Shown: in pieces, positions 6,021 to 6,444 of the stretch | Layout of the letters: each line of letters opens with the position of its first letter | Position numbering within the stretch: the stretch's first letter is position 1 | Source of the DNA: Chloroflexota bacterium | GTDB lineage: Bacteria > Chloroflexota > UBA4733 | Reading direction: 5' to 3' | Assembly (NCBI GenBank): GCA_025980355.1 | Contig: JAICXR010000203.1 | Span: 1-6,444 of the forward strand | DNA length: 6,444 nt | Notes under the pieces: model-generated | Seen by the model: only the letters and a program-made list of their open reading frames with translations | Told to the model about the DNA's origin: nothing | Databases searched by the model: none | Made by a program: the position numbers and the translations under genes

Positions 6021-6058
6021 AGGCGGGACAGCCTCTTGACACGGTCGGCGATAGCAGG

Positions 6059-6064
6059 ATTGTA
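6059..6064 (-). promoter_or_regulatory. Possible -10 box for the MNT gene
   Basis: On the minus strand this reads TACAAT, five of six matches to TATAAT, about 60 bases before the ATG. The hexamer 17 bases upstream (TCCGAG) is not a -35 box, so support is weak. The gene may instead be read through from the dehydrogenase, which ends 69 bases upstream on the same strand. Confidence 0.25.
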
Positions 6065-6069
6065 CCGCC

Positions 6070-6444
6070 CTACCAAGGCAGCTCGGAGCCGTCATAGCTC
6101 AGGAAGCGGCCGCTATCAGCGGGCGTCAACCCGTCGATCACGGACAGCAGGCCGCGGGCCGACTCCGCCGGCGCCAGGCGAGCGTTCGGGCCGCCCATGT
6201 CCGTCTTGACCCAGCCGGGGCTGATCATCACGGCCGTGATGCCCTCGCCCCGCATGTTCCCGGCCAGGACCCGCGTGAACATGTTCAGGGCGGCCTTGCT
6301 CGCCGCGTAGCTGTACTCCCCGCCTCCGGTCTTGCGCGTCAACGAGCCGGCGCCCGACGAGATGTTGACGATGCGCGGGTTCGTACCGGCGCGCAGCAAT
6401 GCCAGGAACGACTGCGCCACCACCACCGGCGCCACGGCGTTGAC
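6070..6444 (-). CDS. C-factor-like short-chain dehydrogenase/reductase, 3' part (5' end outside window)
   Basis: The visible 124 residues are the C-terminal half of a cytoplasmic NAD(P)-dependent oxidoreductase of the classical SDR fold; the nucleotide-binding TGxxxGxG motif lies beyond the right edge, and the frame is open to base 6444. Counting from the first visible residue, the active site shows Asn2 (in VNAVAP, the usual helix-4 asparagine), Ser30 (IVNISSGAGSL), Tyr46 and Lys50 (YAASK). SPGWVKTDMGG follows, then the tail GRFLSYDGSELPW, which is typical of the SDR subgroup related to Myxococcus C-factor (CsgA). The substrate is unknown; members act on carbonyl compounds or, for CsgA, phospholipid. 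GC content is high and like the left part of the window, unlike the MNT gene behind it. The stop is TAG at 6070-6072. Confidence 0.92.
   Translation of the reverse strand, partial: VNAVAPVVVAQSFLALLRAGTNPRIVNISSGAGSLTRKTGGGEYSYAASKAALNMFTRVLAGNMRGEGITAVMISPGWVKTDMGGPNARLAPAESARGLLSVIDGLTPADSGRFLSYDGSELPW

Noticed and set aside
6018..6037. AGGAGGC/GCCTCTT hairpin between the dehydrogenase and MNT genes as a terminator
   Set aside because: The stem is seven pairs with one G-U and, read on the minus strand, has no T-run after it.
6036..6064. Perfect TTGACA on the plus strand as a promoter
   Set aside because: No acceptable -10 box lies 16-18 bases downstream, and no plus-strand gene follows.

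Overview
The window comes from a high-GC bacterium (hand counts of sample 60-base lines: 72% in the permease genes, 78% in the last gene). Shine-Dalgarno sites are clear, GTG is used as a start at least twice, and the solute-binding protein is a lipoprotein. This fits a Chloroflexota (Thermomicrobia-like) or actinobacterial genome. That is an impression from style and gene content; no phylogenetic marker is present.

Layout. (1) 2-1087, + strand: the C-terminal 361 residues of a SulP/SLC26 anion transporter with a STAS domain, cut by the window's left edge; a GC-rich nested hairpin lies on its stop codon. (2) 1179-1613, +: a small four-helix membrane protein of unknown function. (3) 1614-1766: a leader with a GC palindrome, a T-rich patch and a strong ribosome binding site. 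(4) 1767-5405, +: a compact three-gene ABC importer operon of the carbohydrate-uptake CUT1 type, made of a lipoprotein solute-binding protein and two MalF- and MalG-like permeases, with gaps of 30 and 3 bases. No ATPase, glycosidase or regulator is present; an ATPase shared from elsewhere in the genome presumably powers it. (5) 5406-6000, - strand: a region of lower GC with an intact MNT-type nucleotidyltransferase, followed by what looks like the first ~44 residues of its HEPN partner, which then breaks off 82 bases from the permease stop. (6) 6070-6444, -: the C-terminal part of a C-factor-like short-chain dehydrogenase, whose 5' end lies beyond the right edge.

How the parts work together: the importer genes form one functional unit, in which the lipoprotein captures a solute (probably a sugar or related polyol) outside the membrane and hands it to the permease heterodimer. 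The MNT/HEPN pair looks like a decayed toxin-antitoxin module, with the antitoxin-type enzyme whole and the toxin-type RNase truncated before its catalytic end. The SulP, small membrane protein and dehydrogenase have no visible functional tie to the importer.

I did not find a convincing new system. The best leads are the orphaned MNT with its HEPN remnant, the 116-residue Ser/Thr/Ala linker of the binding protein, the duplicated Cys-Asn-Pro-Ala unit in the permease's outer loop, and the nested hairpin at the SulP stop codon. No rRNA, tRNA, CRISPR array or complete mobile element was seen.
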